From assembly GCF_020297055.1 (NCBI RefSeq), contig NZ_JAIXCQ010000016.1:16491-80490 (forward strand): DNA of 64,000 bases, written 5' to 3'. Positions 50,328 to 59,496 of the stretch are shown here, piece after piece. Numbering within the stretch: the first letter of the stretch is position 1; the number at the start of each line of letters is the position of its first letter. Source of the stretch: Isoptericola luteus. Its GTDB lineage: Bacteria > Actinomycetota > Actinomycetes > Actinomycetales > Cellulomonadaceae. Under the pieces are notes generated by a model. That model was given only the letters and a program-made list of their open reading frames with translations. It was not told the DNA's origin and did no database searches. Made by a program: the position numbers and the translations under genes.

Positions 50328-52093
50328 CGTCGCGCTATGTGATCGGTCCGGCCTACGGGGTGGTGCGTCCCGGGGCCGTCGTGGTGCTGCCGGAGAAGGT
50401 GACGCCGGAGCTGGTCGACGAGCTGTGGACCGTGCTCGGCGAGCGGCCGGGCGTCGTGCCGGTGCTGGAGGTCCTCACCGGGTCGTTCGGCGCGAGCCTG
50501 GCTTCCCTGCCCCCGTTCGCGATCGCCGTGGCCGACGGCCGCCGGGTGCAGGTCGCCGCCCGCGGCGCGACCTCCGTGACGGTGGCGCGCCCCGACGGGC
50601 GGGACCACGTCTCCGGCGAGGGCGTGACCACCTGGGCCGAGCGCACGTTCGACGACGTCGTGGACCTTGCGGTCCAGGTCGGGGTCAGCGAGCCGACGGG
50701 CGACCTGCTGGACGACCGGGCCATGCCGCTGGACGGCGGCGTCGTGCTGGTCGCGTCCGTCGGGATGCGGCTCACGGACGAGGTGGCGCCCGCCGGGCCC
50801 GCCCGCCGCAGCGAGCGGGCCCCCGACCCCTGGGACGCGCCGGGCGACGAGGAGCCCGGGGACGCCGTCGAGCCGGCGCTGTCGTCGGGTCTCGTGACCG
50901 GCGCCCCGGTGGACTCGTCGTCAGTCATGGCGGGGTCGGTGCCGGTGGGTTCCGTCGCGGTGGCGCCGCCCGCGGTCGGCTTCGCGCCCGCGCCCGCGGA
51001 CGAGGACAAGGACGCGTCGGAGGCGACGATCGCCCCCGAGGCGACCATGGTGCCGTCGATGACCGTCACCGGCGACGACGTCCCCCGCGCCGAGGACCGC
51101 GCCGAGGACCGCGCCGAGGACGAGGCCGCGGGCGGTGCGCCCGCGGCGGACGGCGAGGCCCCCGTGGAGGAGACGACGGGGTACGGCCATCTCTGGGGCT
51201 CCACCGTGATGCGCGGCGTGGAGGCGGCGGCGGTCCGCCCGCCCGACGAGGACGAGGACGAGGAGGAGCCGGCCGCGGCCCCGATCCGGGTGCCGGACGC
51301 GGTGGCGGCCCCGGTGCCCGAGGCGGCCCCGGCCCCCGTGCCCGACCCGCTGCCGACGCTCGCCCCGGTCGGCACCCTGGCGCCGCAGGGGCTCGGCACG
51401 GCCGGGGACGACGAGATCGACGGCAGCACCGTGATGTCGTCGGCGATCGCCGACCTGCGCGCGATCGCCGCGGAGCAGGCGGCGCGCGATGCGGGCGTGC
51501 CGCTGGTCGTCGACCCCGAACCGGCCGCCGCCGCCCCGATGAGCCCGGCGGCCCCGATGACCCCCTCGGCCCCGATCACCTCGGGAGCTCCTGTCGGCCC
51601 GGGCCCGTCGTTCGCCCCCGCCCCGATGCCCGGGCGGCCCATGATCCTGGCGCGCTCGTGCACCTCCGGGCACCCGAACCCGCCGCAGCGCGACGACTGC
51701 GCCGCCTGCGGCCAGTCCCTCGTGGGCGAGGCGCGGCAGGTCCCGCGCCCGGCCCTCGGCGTGATGGTGGTCTCCGGTGGTCCTCGCGTGACGCTGGACC
51801 GTCCGGTCGTGGTCGGGCGCCGGCCCCGCTCGCCGCGGTCCGCGGGCGACGACCTGCCCCGGCTGGTCACGGTGCCGAGCCCCGAGCAGGACATCTCCCG
51901 CTCGCACGCAGAGGTGCGGCTCGAGGGCTGGCACGTCCTGGTGAGCGACATGAGCACGACCAACGGCACGACCCTGCTGCGCTCCGGGCAGGCTCCGCTG
52001 CGGCTCCACCCGGGCGAGCCGGTGCTGATCGTCTCCGGCGACGTCGTCGACCTGGGCGACGGCGTGACGCTGACGTTCGAAGGGATCCTCTGA
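50324..52093 (+). CDS. FHA domain protein with zinc ribbon and unassigned N-terminal domain
   Basis: This 589-residue protein has an N-terminal domain of about 130 residues that I do not recognise. A long Ala/Pro/Glu/Asp linker (about 150-440) contains a repeated RAEDRAEDRAED stretch. A Cys/His zinc-ribbon-like segment (about 446-463) and an FHA domain (about 485-589; VVGRRP, DISRSHAEV, STTNGTTL) follow. GTG at 50324 was chosen for its GTGA overlap with the phosphatase stop and GGGAG seven to eight bases upstream. The many Thr-rich spots in the linker could be kinase targets. Confidence 0.82.
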   Translation: MTSRYVIGPAYGVVRPGAVVVLPEKVTPELVDELWTVLGERPGVVPVLEVLTGSFGASLASLPPFAIAVADGRRVQVAARGATSVTVARPDGRDHVSGEGVTTWAERTFDDVVDLAVQVGVSEPTGDLLDDRAMPLDGGVVLVASVGMRLTDEVAPAGPARRSERAPDPWDAPGDEEPGDAVEPALSSGLVTGAPVDSSSVMAGSVPVGSVAVAPPAVGFAPAPADEDKDASEATIAPEATMVPSMTVTGDDVPRAEDRAEDRAEDEAAGGAPAADGEAPVEETTGYGHLWGSTVMRGVEAAAVRPPDEDEDEEEPAAAPIRVPDAVAAPVPEAAPAPVPDPLPTLAPVGTLAPQGLGTAGDDEIDGSTVMSSAIADLRAIAAEQAARDAGVPLVVDPEPAAAAPMSPAAPMTPSAPITSGAPVGPGPSFAPAPMPGRPMILARSCTSGHPNPPQRDDCAACGQSLVGEARQVPRPALGVMVVSGGPRVTLDRPVVVGRRPRSPRSAGDDLPRLVTVPSPEQDISRSHAEVRLEGWHVLVSDMSTTNGTTLLRSGQAPLRLHPGEPVLIVSGDVVDLGDGVTLTFEGIL

Positions 52094-52097
52094 CACC

Positions 52098-53714
52098 GTG
52101 AGCCGCAAGCGCCCACCCTCCCCGCCGCCCGAGATCGACGGGTTCGAGTACGTCGAGATCGTCGGTTCCGGTGGCTTCTCCGACGTCTTCCTCTACCAGC
52201 AGCGACGCCCGCGCCGACGCGTGGCGGTCAAGGTGCTGCTCCACGAGTGGACGGGGGAGGGGCAGCGCGAGGCGTTCGACGCCGAGGCCGACCTCATGGC
52301 GACGCTGTCGACCCACCCGTCGATCGTCACGATGTACGAGGCGGACGTCGCCGCGGACGGCCGGCCCTACCTGGCCATGGAGTTCTGCTCCCGGCCGAAC
52401 ATGGGCGCCCGCTACCGCAGCGAGCGGATGAGCGTCCCGGACGTGCTGCGCGTCGCCGTCCAGGTGGCGGGCGCGGTCGAGACGGCGCACCGCGCCGGCA
52501 TCCTGCACCGTGACATCAAGCCGGCGAACATCCTGGTCACCGAGTACGGGCACCCGGCGCTGACCGACTTCGGCATCTCCTCCACGCTCGACGACGCGGG
52601 CCGGGCCGAGGGCATGTCGATCCCGTGGTCGCCGCCCGAGTCGTTCGCCGAGCCCCCGGCCACCGGCATCGGCACGGACGTCTGGGGCCTCGCGGCGACC
52701 ACCTACTCCCTGCTCGCCTCCCGCACCCCGTTCGAGGTGCCCGGCGGCTCCAACACGAGCGCCGACCTGGTGGCGCGCATCGAGTCCGCACCCCTGCTGC
52801 CCACCGGTCGTTCCGACGTCCCGGCGTCCCTCGAGCGGGTGCTCAGCACGGCGATGGCCAAGAACCCCGCGTCGCGGTACCCGACGGCGCTGGCCTTCGC
52901 CCGCGCCCTGCAGGCCGTGCAGACGGAGCTGTCGTTCGCCGTCACGCCGATCGACCTGCTCGACAACCGCGGCCACGTGCAGGACGAGGACGACGGCTCG
53001 CTCGACGGGGCGGACGACGACGAGGTCGGCACCCGGCTGCGCGAGGTCGTCTCGGTGGACCCCCGGGGTCCGGCGAGCGCCGGTCCCGCGATCGCGAGCG
53101 TCCCCTCGGGCAGCGGCTGGGCGGGTCAGCAAGTCCGCCCGGCGCCCGCGCCGGCGCCCGCGGGCGCCCCCGCCGTCGCCCTGGAGGACGACCTCGGCGA
53201 CACGGTGCACCGCTCGATGGCCCCCGCCGCGCCCACGGCAGCCGTGCCGGCACCGGCGCCCGAGGCCGACGCGCCCCAGCGGCGCGGGCTGATGATCGCC
53301 CTCGGGATCATGGGGGCGGCGCTGCTCGTCGCGGCGGTCACGCTCCTCGTGGTGCTCCTGCCGAACACCGGCGACGACCCCGACGACGCCGCGACCGACG
53401 TCGCCACCAGCAGCGGGGACGACCCGGCCCCGCCGGTCGACAACCTGGGCGGGCTGGTCCCCGCCGTGACCGAGCTCGAGGGCAAGGTCGAGGGCGACGA
53501 GGTGGTCTTCACCTGGACCAACCCGGACCCGCAGGACGGCGACACGTACGGCTGGCGCACGCCGGCCGCGCTCGCCGAGGCCCACTACCAGCAGCTCTCC
53601 GAGGCCACGGTGACGGTGCCGCGCGTCGAGGGCGGGGAGGGCACCTGCGTCGAGGTCGTCGTCGTCCGCTCCGGGGCGTTCTCGATCCAGCCCAAGGTCC
53701 AGTGCGTCGAATGA
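52098..53714 (+). CDS. Membrane Ser/Thr protein kinase with extracellular C-terminal domain
   Basis: This 538-residue kinase has an intact cytoplasmic catalytic domain (about 15-280): GSGGFSDVFLY loop, Lys45, HRDIKPANIL with Asp137-139 region, DFG at about 157 and a PWSPPES activation segment. A disordered linker leads to one transmembrane helix (about 396-420) and an external domain of about 100 residues with a fibronectin-III-like TFTW-type strand and two Cys near the end. Kinase-TM-extracellular order parallels EssB/YukC of Firmicutes type VII systems, which have an inactive kinase fold. The GTG start lies four bases after the upstream stop. Confidence 0.92.
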   Translation: MSRKRPPSPPPEIDGFEYVEIVGSGGFSDVFLYQQRRPRRRVAVKVLLHEWTGEGQREAFDAEADLMATLSTHPSIVTMYEADVAADGRPYLAMEFCSRPNMGARYRSERMSVPDVLRVAVQVAGAVETAHRAGILHRDIKPANILVTEYGHPALTDFGISSTLDDAGRAEGMSIPWSPPESFAEPPATGIGTDVWGLAATTYSLLASRTPFEVPGGSNTSADLVARIESAPLLPTGRSDVPASLERVLSTAMAKNPASRYPTALAFARALQAVQTELSFAVTPIDLLDNRGHVQDEDDGSLDGADDDEVGTRLREVVSVDPRGPASAGPAIASVPSGSGWAGQQVRPAPAPAPAGAPAVALEDDLGDTVHRSMAPAAPTAAVPAPAPEADAPQRRGLMIALGIMGAALLVAAVTLLVVLLPNTGDDPDDAATDVATSSGDDPAPPVDNLGGLVPAVTELEGKVEGDEVVFTWTNPDPQDGDTYGWRTPAALAEAHYQQLSEATVTVPRVEGGEGTCVEVVVVRSGAFSIQPKVQCVE

Positions 53715-53721
53715 GCGACCG

Positions 53722-54423
53722 ATGAGCGAGCTGGCCGTCGAGTTCGCCGGGGAGTGGTTCCGGCCCGACTCCGAAGGCGTCTTCGAGATCGGGCGCGAGG
53801 GTGACCTCGAGCTCGACGACAACCCTTACCTGCACCGGCGGTTCCTGCAGCTCACGCACACCTCCGGGCTGTGGTGGTTGGGGAACGTCGGCAACCGTCT
53901 CTCCGCGACGGTGTGCGACGCCGCGGGCGGCGTCCAGTCGTGGCTGTCGCCGGGCACTTCGCTGCCCATCGTCTTCCCCTCGACGTCGATCGTCTTCACC
54001 GCCGGGCCGACGACGTACGAGCTCCTCGCGCGCCTGACGCCGGCCCCGTACGCGGAGATCCACACCGAGGACCCGAAGGGCGGCGCGACGACGATCGGGA
54101 TGATCCCCTTCACCGTCAGCCAGCGCCAGCTCGTCGTCTCCCTGTGCGAGCCGATGCTGCGCCGCGACGGCACGGGCCTGTCCGAGATCCCGTCGTCCGC
54201 GGAGGCGGCCGCCCGCCTGGGCTGGACCACGACACGGTTCAACCGCAAGCTCGACAACGTGTGCGAGAAGCTCGACCGCGTCGGCGTGAAGGGCTTGCGC
54301 GGCAGCACCGGGGGGCTGGCGACCAACCGCCGGGCGCGGCTCGTCGAGTACGCGGTCGCGTCCCGGCTCGTCACGGCCGAGGACCTGCCCCTGCTCGACC
54401 TCCAGGGGGAGCCCGGTGAGTAG
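53722..54423 (+). CDS. FHA-like and winged-helix protein, possible regulator
   Basis: This 233-residue protein pairs an N-terminal FHA-like fold (about 1-105; FEIGREGDLELDD and LHRRFLQL) with a helical C-terminal half (about 120-233). The latter, containing SSAEAAARLGWTTTRFNRKL, looks like a helix-turn-helix. The FHA core lacks the usual S-x-x-H plus N-G pair, so phospho-binding is uncertain. It could connect kinase state to transcription, for example through the repeated palindromes in this region. The start lies seven bases after the kinase stop. Confidence 0.65.
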   Translation: MSELAVEFAGEWFRPDSEGVFEIGREGDLELDDNPYLHRRFLQLTHTSGLWWLGNVGNRLSATVCDAAGGVQSWLSPGTSLPIVFPSTSIVFTAGPTTYELLARLTPAPYAEIHTEDPKGGATTIGMIPFTVSQRQLVVSLCEPMLRRDGTGLSEIPSSAEAAARLGWTTTRFNRKLDNVCEKLDRVGVKGLRGSTGGLATNRRARLVEYAVASRLVTAEDLPLLDLQGEPGE

Positions 54424-54679
54424 CGGCAAGCAGCGCCCCACGCCGGGGCAGATGGTGCTCGTCATGGCGATCGGGGCCGCGGCGATCGCGTTCGTCGTCG
54501 TCGTGACCCTCGGCCTGCTGGGGGACGGCGTGGGCACCGGCAACCCCCTCGACTACTACCGGGCGATCGGCCGCGAGCTCACCGACCCCGGCAACTGGCG
54601 TGTCATCGGCCTGAGCGCCGCCGCCGGGGCGGGCGTGACCGCCCTCGTCCTGCTGCTCGCCCGCCGCGGCCGCCGCTGA
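54416..54679 (+). CDS. Small two-helix membrane protein
   Basis: This 87-residue protein has two transmembrane helices (about 12-36 and 62-82) joined by a short loop with NPLDYYRAIGRELTDPGNW. I recognise no family. It starts with GTG inside the last codons of the upstream gene, and its position just before the EssC-like ATPase suggests a small membrane component of the same assembly. Confidence 0.7.
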   Translation: MSSGKQRPTPGQMVLVMAIGAAAIAFVVVVTLGLLGDGVGTGNPLDYYRAIGRELTDPGNWRVIGLSAAAGAGVTALVLLLARRGRR

Positions 54680-54764
54680 CGGGCGCTGCCCGAGCACCAG
54701 CAGCACCCGAGGACCTGCACCACCTGCACCACCACCGACCTGACAGAACGAACCGAGGAGAGCG

Positions 54765-57700
54765 ATGCGCGTCAAGGTGACGCTCCGACGCCCGGACACC
54801 ACGCAGGACGACGTCGTCATCACCGCGGACGCGGGGGCGACGATCGGCGAGGTGGCCTCGACGGTCGCCCGCGTGGACCCTGCCGGGCTGGGGGCTGCCC
54901 CCGACGGTCCGCGGACCCTCGAGGCCCGCCTGCCGGGCCAGGACCGGCCGGTGCGCCTGCCCGCGGACGCCGCGCTCGGCGAGGCGTGGATCGGCTCGGG
55001 CGCGGAGGTCGCCGTCGTCGACCTGGACCGTCCCGGCTTCGACTACCCGGGGGCGCGCGAGGTGCGGGCTACGCTGCGCTTCGGTGACGGCAGCGCCATC
55101 GACCTGCCGGAGGGCAGCTGGGTGCTCGGTCGCGCGCAGGGGTGCGACGTCGTGCTCAGCGACCCGCTGGTGTCCAAGCAGCACCTGCGCCTGGACGTGT
55201 CCGACGTGGTCGACGTCGTCGACCTGGGCTCGGCCAACGGCCTCCTGGTCGACGGAGACCACGTGCAGCGCCTGCGCGTCGACGGCAGCCAGCGGGTGGT
55301 GGTCGGCGACACGACGATGACCATCGAGCGCCGCAAGCCGACGACGCTCACGGGGGTCGCGCCCAAGGCGGGGCCGGTGCCGTTCACCCGCTCCCCGCGG
55401 GTGGAGGCGCGCTACTCCGGCGACCAGTTCGAGTCCCCGGAGGTGCCCAGCGAGACGGAGAAGCAACCGTTCCCGGTGCTCGCGCTGATGGCGCCCGTGC
55501 TGATGGGCGGCTTCATGCTGGCCATGGGGCGCGGCCCCATGGGACTGGTGTTCATCATGCTGTCGCCGATCATGCTCATCGGCAACTACCTGACCCGTAA
55601 CCTCCAGACCCGCAAGCGCAAGGAGCGCGACGTCGCGCGCTTCGAGGAGCGGCTGGATGCCCTGCGCGACGCGCTCGCCGGCGAGGAGGAGACGGAGCGC
55701 TCCGTGCGCCTGCGCGAGGCCCCGGCCACGCCGCACGTGTTCGCCGAGGCCATGCGCCACGGGCCGATGCTGTGGACGCGCCGCCCGGAGCACTGGAGCT
55801 TTCTCAACGTGCGGTTCGGCATCGGCACGATGCCGTCGCGCAACTCGGTCAAGAACACGGCCAAGGGTGCGCTCATCAAGGAGTACCAGGAGCGCCTCGA
55901 CGCGGTGATCGACCGCTACGAGAACGTGTCCGGCGTCCCGGTGGTGGAGAACCTGTACGACGCGGGCGCGCTCGGGTTCGCCGGCCCTCCCGCCAAGGTG
56001 GCCGGCAGCCTCAACGCGGTGCTGCTGCAGCTCACGGGCCTGCACTCCCCGTCGGAGCTGGTCGTCACGGGCATGGTCAGCCCAGTGTGGACCAAGCACC
56101 TGCAGTGGCTCACCTGGATCCCGCACACGTCGTCCCCGCAGAGCCCGGTCGAGGGCCACCACCTCGCCGACTCTGCGAGCGGCGCCGCCCGCCTGATCGC
56201 CGAGCTCGAGGAGCTCGTGACGACCCGCCTGCGCTCCCAGCGCGGCGGGGCGCAGCGTCGCGGCGCGATCGACGAGGACGACGCCGCCCTCGAGCGCGGC
56301 GCGGAGGTCGGCGGCAAGAAGGCCGAGACGGGCACGAAGTCCCCGGTCCCGGCGGTCGTCGTCCTCATCTCCGACGACATCGACGTCGAGCAGGCGCGCC
56401 TGGTGCAGCTCGCCGAGCAGGGCCCCGACGCGGGCGTCTACCCGCTGTGGATCTCCGCCGACACGGCGTCGCTCCCTGCCGCCTGCCGCACGTTCGTGGA
56501 CCTCGGGCCCGAGGGGCCGCGTGTCGGCATGGTCCGCCTCGGCCGCTGGGTGGACGACCTCGAGCTGGAGGAGATCGACGCCACGACGGCGCTCGACTAC
56601 GGCCGCCGGCTCGCCCCGGTGTTCGACGCGGGCGCCATCATCGCGGACTCCTCCGACCTGCCCCGCTCGGTGACGATGCCCGCGCTGCTGGGGCACGACC
56701 TGTTCGAGGACCCGAACGCGGTGCTCGAGCGCTGGCGGCAGAACCTGTCGGTGTACGACCGCGTCACCCCGGTGCCGCGCAAGCGCGCGGGGACGCTGCG
56801 CGCGATCGTCGGCTCGGCGGGCCTGGACGCGCAGCACCTCGACCTGCGCAGCCAGGGTCCGCACGCCCTGGTCGGCGGCACCACCGGTGCCGGCAAGTCC
56901 GAGTTCCTGCAGGCATGGGTGCTCGCGATGGCGGCCGAGTACAGCCCGGACCGCGTGACGTTCCTCTTCGTGGACTACAAGGGCGGCTCGGCGTTCGCCG
57001 ACTGCGTCCAGCTCCCGCACTGCGTCGGCCTGGTCACCGACCTGTCGCAGCACCTGGTGCTGCGGGCTCTCACGTCGCTGCGGGCCGAGCTGCACCACCG
57101 CGAGCACCTGTTCAACCGCAAGAAGGTCAAGGATCTCCTCGAGCTCGAGAAGCGCGGCGACCCGGAGACCCCGCCGGCCCTCGTCATCGTCATCGACGAG
57201 TTCGCGGCGCTCGTGGGCGACGTACCGGAGTTCGTGGACGGCGTCGTCGACGTCGCGCAGCGCGGCCGGTCGCTCGGCATCCACCTCATCATGGCGACCC
57301 AGCGCCCCGCTGGCGTCATCAAGGACAACCTGCGCGCCAACACGAACCTGCGCGTCGCGCTGCGCATGGCCGACGAGTCGGACTCCAGCGACGTCGTCGA
57401 CATCAAGGACGCGGCCCACATCGACCCGGCCATCCCGGGCCGCGGCGTCGTCAAGACCGGCCCCGGGCGCCTCCAGGCGTTCCAGTCCGGGTACGCGGGC
57501 GCGTGGAGCACCCGCGCGCCCGAGCGCGCGGCGATCGAGGTCGCGGGCCTCCACTTCGGCCGCGAGGAGAAGTGGGAGGAGCCCGTCGTCGAGTCCGCGG
57601 CGGACGACGACATGGACCTCGGCCCGAACGACCAGCAGCGGCTCGTGGCCCGGATCACCGAGGCGTTCGCGGCCGGGCGGCTGCCCGCGCCGCGGCGGCC

Positions 57701-59234
57701 GTGGCTGGACTCGATGGCCGACGCCTACGACCTCACCCGGCTGCACCAGCGCACCGACACCGAGCTGCTGCTCGGCGTCGCGGACATCCCCGAGCAGCAG
57801 GCCCAGCGTCCGGTGTACTTCCACCCGGACGTCGACGGTCACCTCGGGGTGTACGGCACCGGCGGCTCCGGCAAGAGCACGACGCTGCGCACCCTCGCGG
57901 CGGCGGCGGGCATCACTCCGCGCGGCGGCCCCGTGCACGTGTACGGCCTGGACTTCGCGGCGGGCGCGCTGCGGATGCTGTCCGCGCTGCCGCACGTCGG
58001 GACGATCGCCCGTGGGGACGACATCGAGCGCGTCGTCGGCCTCATGCGGATGCTGCGCGACGAGCTGCTGCGGCGCGGGGAGGCGTTCGCCGCCGTGTCG
58101 GCGTCGAGCGTCACCGAGTACCGCCAGATCACCGGGCGGGCCGACGTGCCGCGCATCCTGCTGCTGGTGGACGGGTTCCCCGGCTTCCGCGACGACTTCG
58201 AGGTCGGCGCGGGCCGTGCCGAGTGGTTCGACGTGTTCCGCGACATCCTCAACGACGGCCGTGCGCTGGGCATGCACGTGGTCTTCACCGCCGACCGGTC
58301 GGGCGCCGTGCCGACGTACGTGCGCTCCATGGTGCAGCGCAACCTCCTGCTGCGGATGACGGACGACGGCTACCTGGCTTTCAACGCGCCGCGCGACATC
58401 ATCACGGCGGACTCGCCCAACGGCCGCGCGATCGTCGACGGTCTCGAGGTGCAGATCGCCGTCATCGGCGGCACGACGTCGGTGTCCGCGCAGGCAGCAG
58501 CCACCGAGAAGCTCGGCCAGTCCATGCTGCAGGCGGGCGTGCGGCCCGCGCCGGCCGTGCGGGTGCTGCCCACCGAGTACGGCGCGGGCGAGCTGCCCGA
58601 GCAGGTGGACGGGCAGCCCGTCCTCGGCCTGGACGGCATCACCCTGGGCGTGGTGCCGTTCGACCCGACGGGCACGATGGTCGTCGCGGGCCCGCCCGGG
58701 TCCGGCCGGAGCAACGCGCTGGTCGCGATCTCGCGCGCGGTGCGGCGTGCCAACCCGGAGGCGCGGCTCTACCTGTTCGCGCAGGGCCGTTCGGCGATCG
58801 CCGACAAGCTGCCCTGGACGGAGGTGGCCACGGGGATCGACAAGGTCAAGGCGCTGGCCACGGACCTCCTCGCCGCCGTGCAGGACCCGGACGTCGACCC
58901 GGGCATCGTCGTCGTCATCGAGGGGCTCAACGAGTACCTGCAGTCTCCCGCGGACAAGCCGATCCAGGACCTCACCAAGGCGATCCGCAGCAGCGACCAC
59001 CTGCTCGTCGCCGAGGCGGAGACGGCGGGCTGGGCCGCGACCTGGCCGCTGCTCGGCGAGGTGAAGAACGGCCGCCGCGGCATCATCCTGCAGCCGGAGA
59101 ACCTCGACGGCGACACGATCCTCAAGACGTCGCTGCCGCGCGCCGGCAAGGGGGAGTTCCCCGTGGGCCGCGGCGCGTGGATCGCGCGGGGGAAGCACAC
59201 GCGGGTCCAGCTCCCCTATGTCCTCGAGGACTGA
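54765..59234 (+). CDS. EssC/EccC-like FtsK-SpoIIIE ATPase with FHA domain (type VII secretion-like)
   Basis: This 1489-residue motor protein has, in order, a beta-grasp-like N-terminus (about 1-90), an FHA domain (about 104-186; LGRAQGCDVVLSDPLVSKQH), two transmembrane helices (about 237-278), a linker domain and three FtsK-type ATPase domains. ATPase 1 is canonical (GGTTGAGKSE near 704, VIVIDEF near 807). ATPase 2 has GTGGSGKST near 1031 but LLLVDG as Walker B. ATPase 3 is degenerate (GPPGSGRSN near 1309, VVIEG). FHA plus this core matches Firmicutes EssC rather than mycobacterial EccC, which lacks FHA. GAGGAGA precedes the ATG. A WXG100-like gene lies 262 bases downstream. Confidence 0.9.
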   Translation: MRVKVTLRRPDTTQDDVVITADAGATIGEVASTVARVDPAGLGAAPDGPRTLEARLPGQDRPVRLPADAALGEAWIGSGAEVAVVDLDRPGFDYPGAREVRATLRFGDGSAIDLPEGSWVLGRAQGCDVVLSDPLVSKQHLRLDVSDVVDVVDLGSANGLLVDGDHVQRLRVDGSQRVVVGDTTMTIERRKPTTLTGVAPKAGPVPFTRSPRVEARYSGDQFESPEVPSETEKQPFPVLALMAPVLMGGFMLAMGRGPMGLVFIMLSPIMLIGNYLTRNLQTRKRKERDVARFEERLDALRDALAGEEETERSVRLREAPATPHVFAEAMRHGPMLWTRRPEHWSFLNVRFGIGTMPSRNSVKNTAKGALIKEYQERLDAVIDRYENVSGVPVVENLYDAGALGFAGPPAKVAGSLNAVLLQLTGLHSPSELVVTGMVSPVWTKHLQWLTWIPHTSSPQSPVEGHHLADSASGAARLIAELEELVTTRLRSQRGGAQRRGAIDEDDAALERGAEVGGKKAETGTKSPVPAVVVLISDDIDVEQARLVQLAEQGPDAGVYPLWISADTASLPAACRTFVDLGPEGPRVGMVRLGRWVDDLELEEIDATTALDYGRRLAPVFDAGAIIADSSDLPRSVTMPALLGHDLFEDPNAVLERWRQNLSVYDRVTPVPRKRAGTLRAIVGSAGLDAQHLDLRSQGPHALVGGTTGAGKSEFLQAWVLAMAAEYSPDRVTFLFVDYKGGSAFADCVQLPHCVGLVTDLSQHLVLRALTSLRAELHHREHLFNRKKVKDLLELEKRGDPETPPALVIVIDEFAALVGDVPEFVDGVVDVAQRGRSLGIHLIMATQRPAGVIKDNLRANTNLRVALRMADESDSSDVVDIKDAAHIDPAIPGRGVVKTGPGRLQAFQSGYAGAWSTRAPERAAIEVAGLHFGREEKWEEPVVESAADDDMDLGPNDQQRLVARITEAFAAGRLPAPRRPWLDSMADAYDLTRLHQRTDTELLLGVADIPEQQAQRPVYFHPDVDGHLGVYGTGGSGKSTTLRTLAAAAGITPRGGPVHVYGLDFAAGALRMLSALPHVGTIARGDDIERVVGLMRMLRDELLRRGEAFAAVSASSVTEYRQITGRADVPRILLLVDGFPGFRDDFEVGAGRAEWFDVFRDILNDGRALGMHVVFTADRSGAVPTYVRSMVQRNLLLRMTDDGYLAFNAPRDIITADSPNGRAIVDGLEVQIAVIGGTTSVSAQAAATEKLGQSMLQAGVRPAPAVRVLPTEYGAGELPEQVDGQPVLGLDGITLGVVPFDPTGTMVVAGPPGSGRSNALVAISRAVRRANPEARLYLFAQGRSAIADKLPWTEVATGIDKVKALATDLLAAVQDPDVDPGIVVVIEGLNEYLQSPADKPIQDLTKAIRSSDHLLVAEAETAGWAATWPLLGEVKNGRRGIILQPENLDGDTILKTSLPRAGKGEFPVGRGAWIARGKHTRVQLPYVLED

Positions 59235-59392
59235 GCCGGAGCGCAGCGCAGGGTGCGGGCCGAGGGACGAGGCACTCGCCCGTAGCGGAGTGCAGGTTCG
59301 GTCCGACCGGTGGATCGAGGACTGAGCCGGAGCGCAGCGCAAGGTGCGGGCCGAAGGACGAGGCACTCGCCCGTAGCGGAGTGCAGGCTCGG
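59224..59392 (+). repeat. Tandem direct repeat, 91-bp period, at the 3' end of the EssC-like gene
   Basis: A 78-bp sequence starting TCGAGGACTGAGCCGGAGCG occurs at 59224-59301 and again at 59315-59392 with three mismatches. The first copy contains the last codons and stop of the EssC-like gene, so the second is a duplicated, untranslated gene tail. Each copy carries GCACTC/GAGTGC arms around a ten-base loop, which may serve as terminators. Confidence 0.8.
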
Positions 59393-59394
59393 GC

Positions 59395-59426
59395 CCGGTC
59401 GATGGGGAGTCCTCCCCATCGACCGG
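59395..59426. promoter_or_regulatory. ATGGGGA palindrome, copy C
   Basis: A perfect 14-bp stem: CCGGTCGATGGGGA pairs with its complement around GTCC. Its right arm reaches into the -35 position of the TACGGT promoter of the WXG100-like gene. The core and loop are identical to copy D. Confidence 0.68.
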
Positions 59427-59442
59427 CCGGTCCGCACTCGGC

Positions 59443-59448
59443 TACGGT
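59443..59448 (+). promoter_or_regulatory. -10 element of the WXG100-like gene
   Basis: TACGGT within ACTCGGCTACGGT fits TANNNT. It lies 23 bases after the palindrome core, the same distance as the TAGGGT after copy D. The predicted leader is about 42 bases and ends with GAGGGGGAG before the GTG start. Confidence 0.5.
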
Positions 59449-59496
59449 GCGTGGCGGCAGAGAAAAGAGACGCTGCCGCAAGGACGAGGGGGAGCT

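Noticed and set aside
51085..51125. Repeated GCCGAGGACCGC units as a possible DNA repeat element
   Set aside because: They lie inside the FHA protein gene and simply encode an RAED-type charged linker.
54603..59366. A minus-strand open frame of about 1590 codons opposite the EssC-like gene
   Set aside because: It is the antisense shadow of a gene with intact Walker and FHA motifs, and has no recognisable domain.
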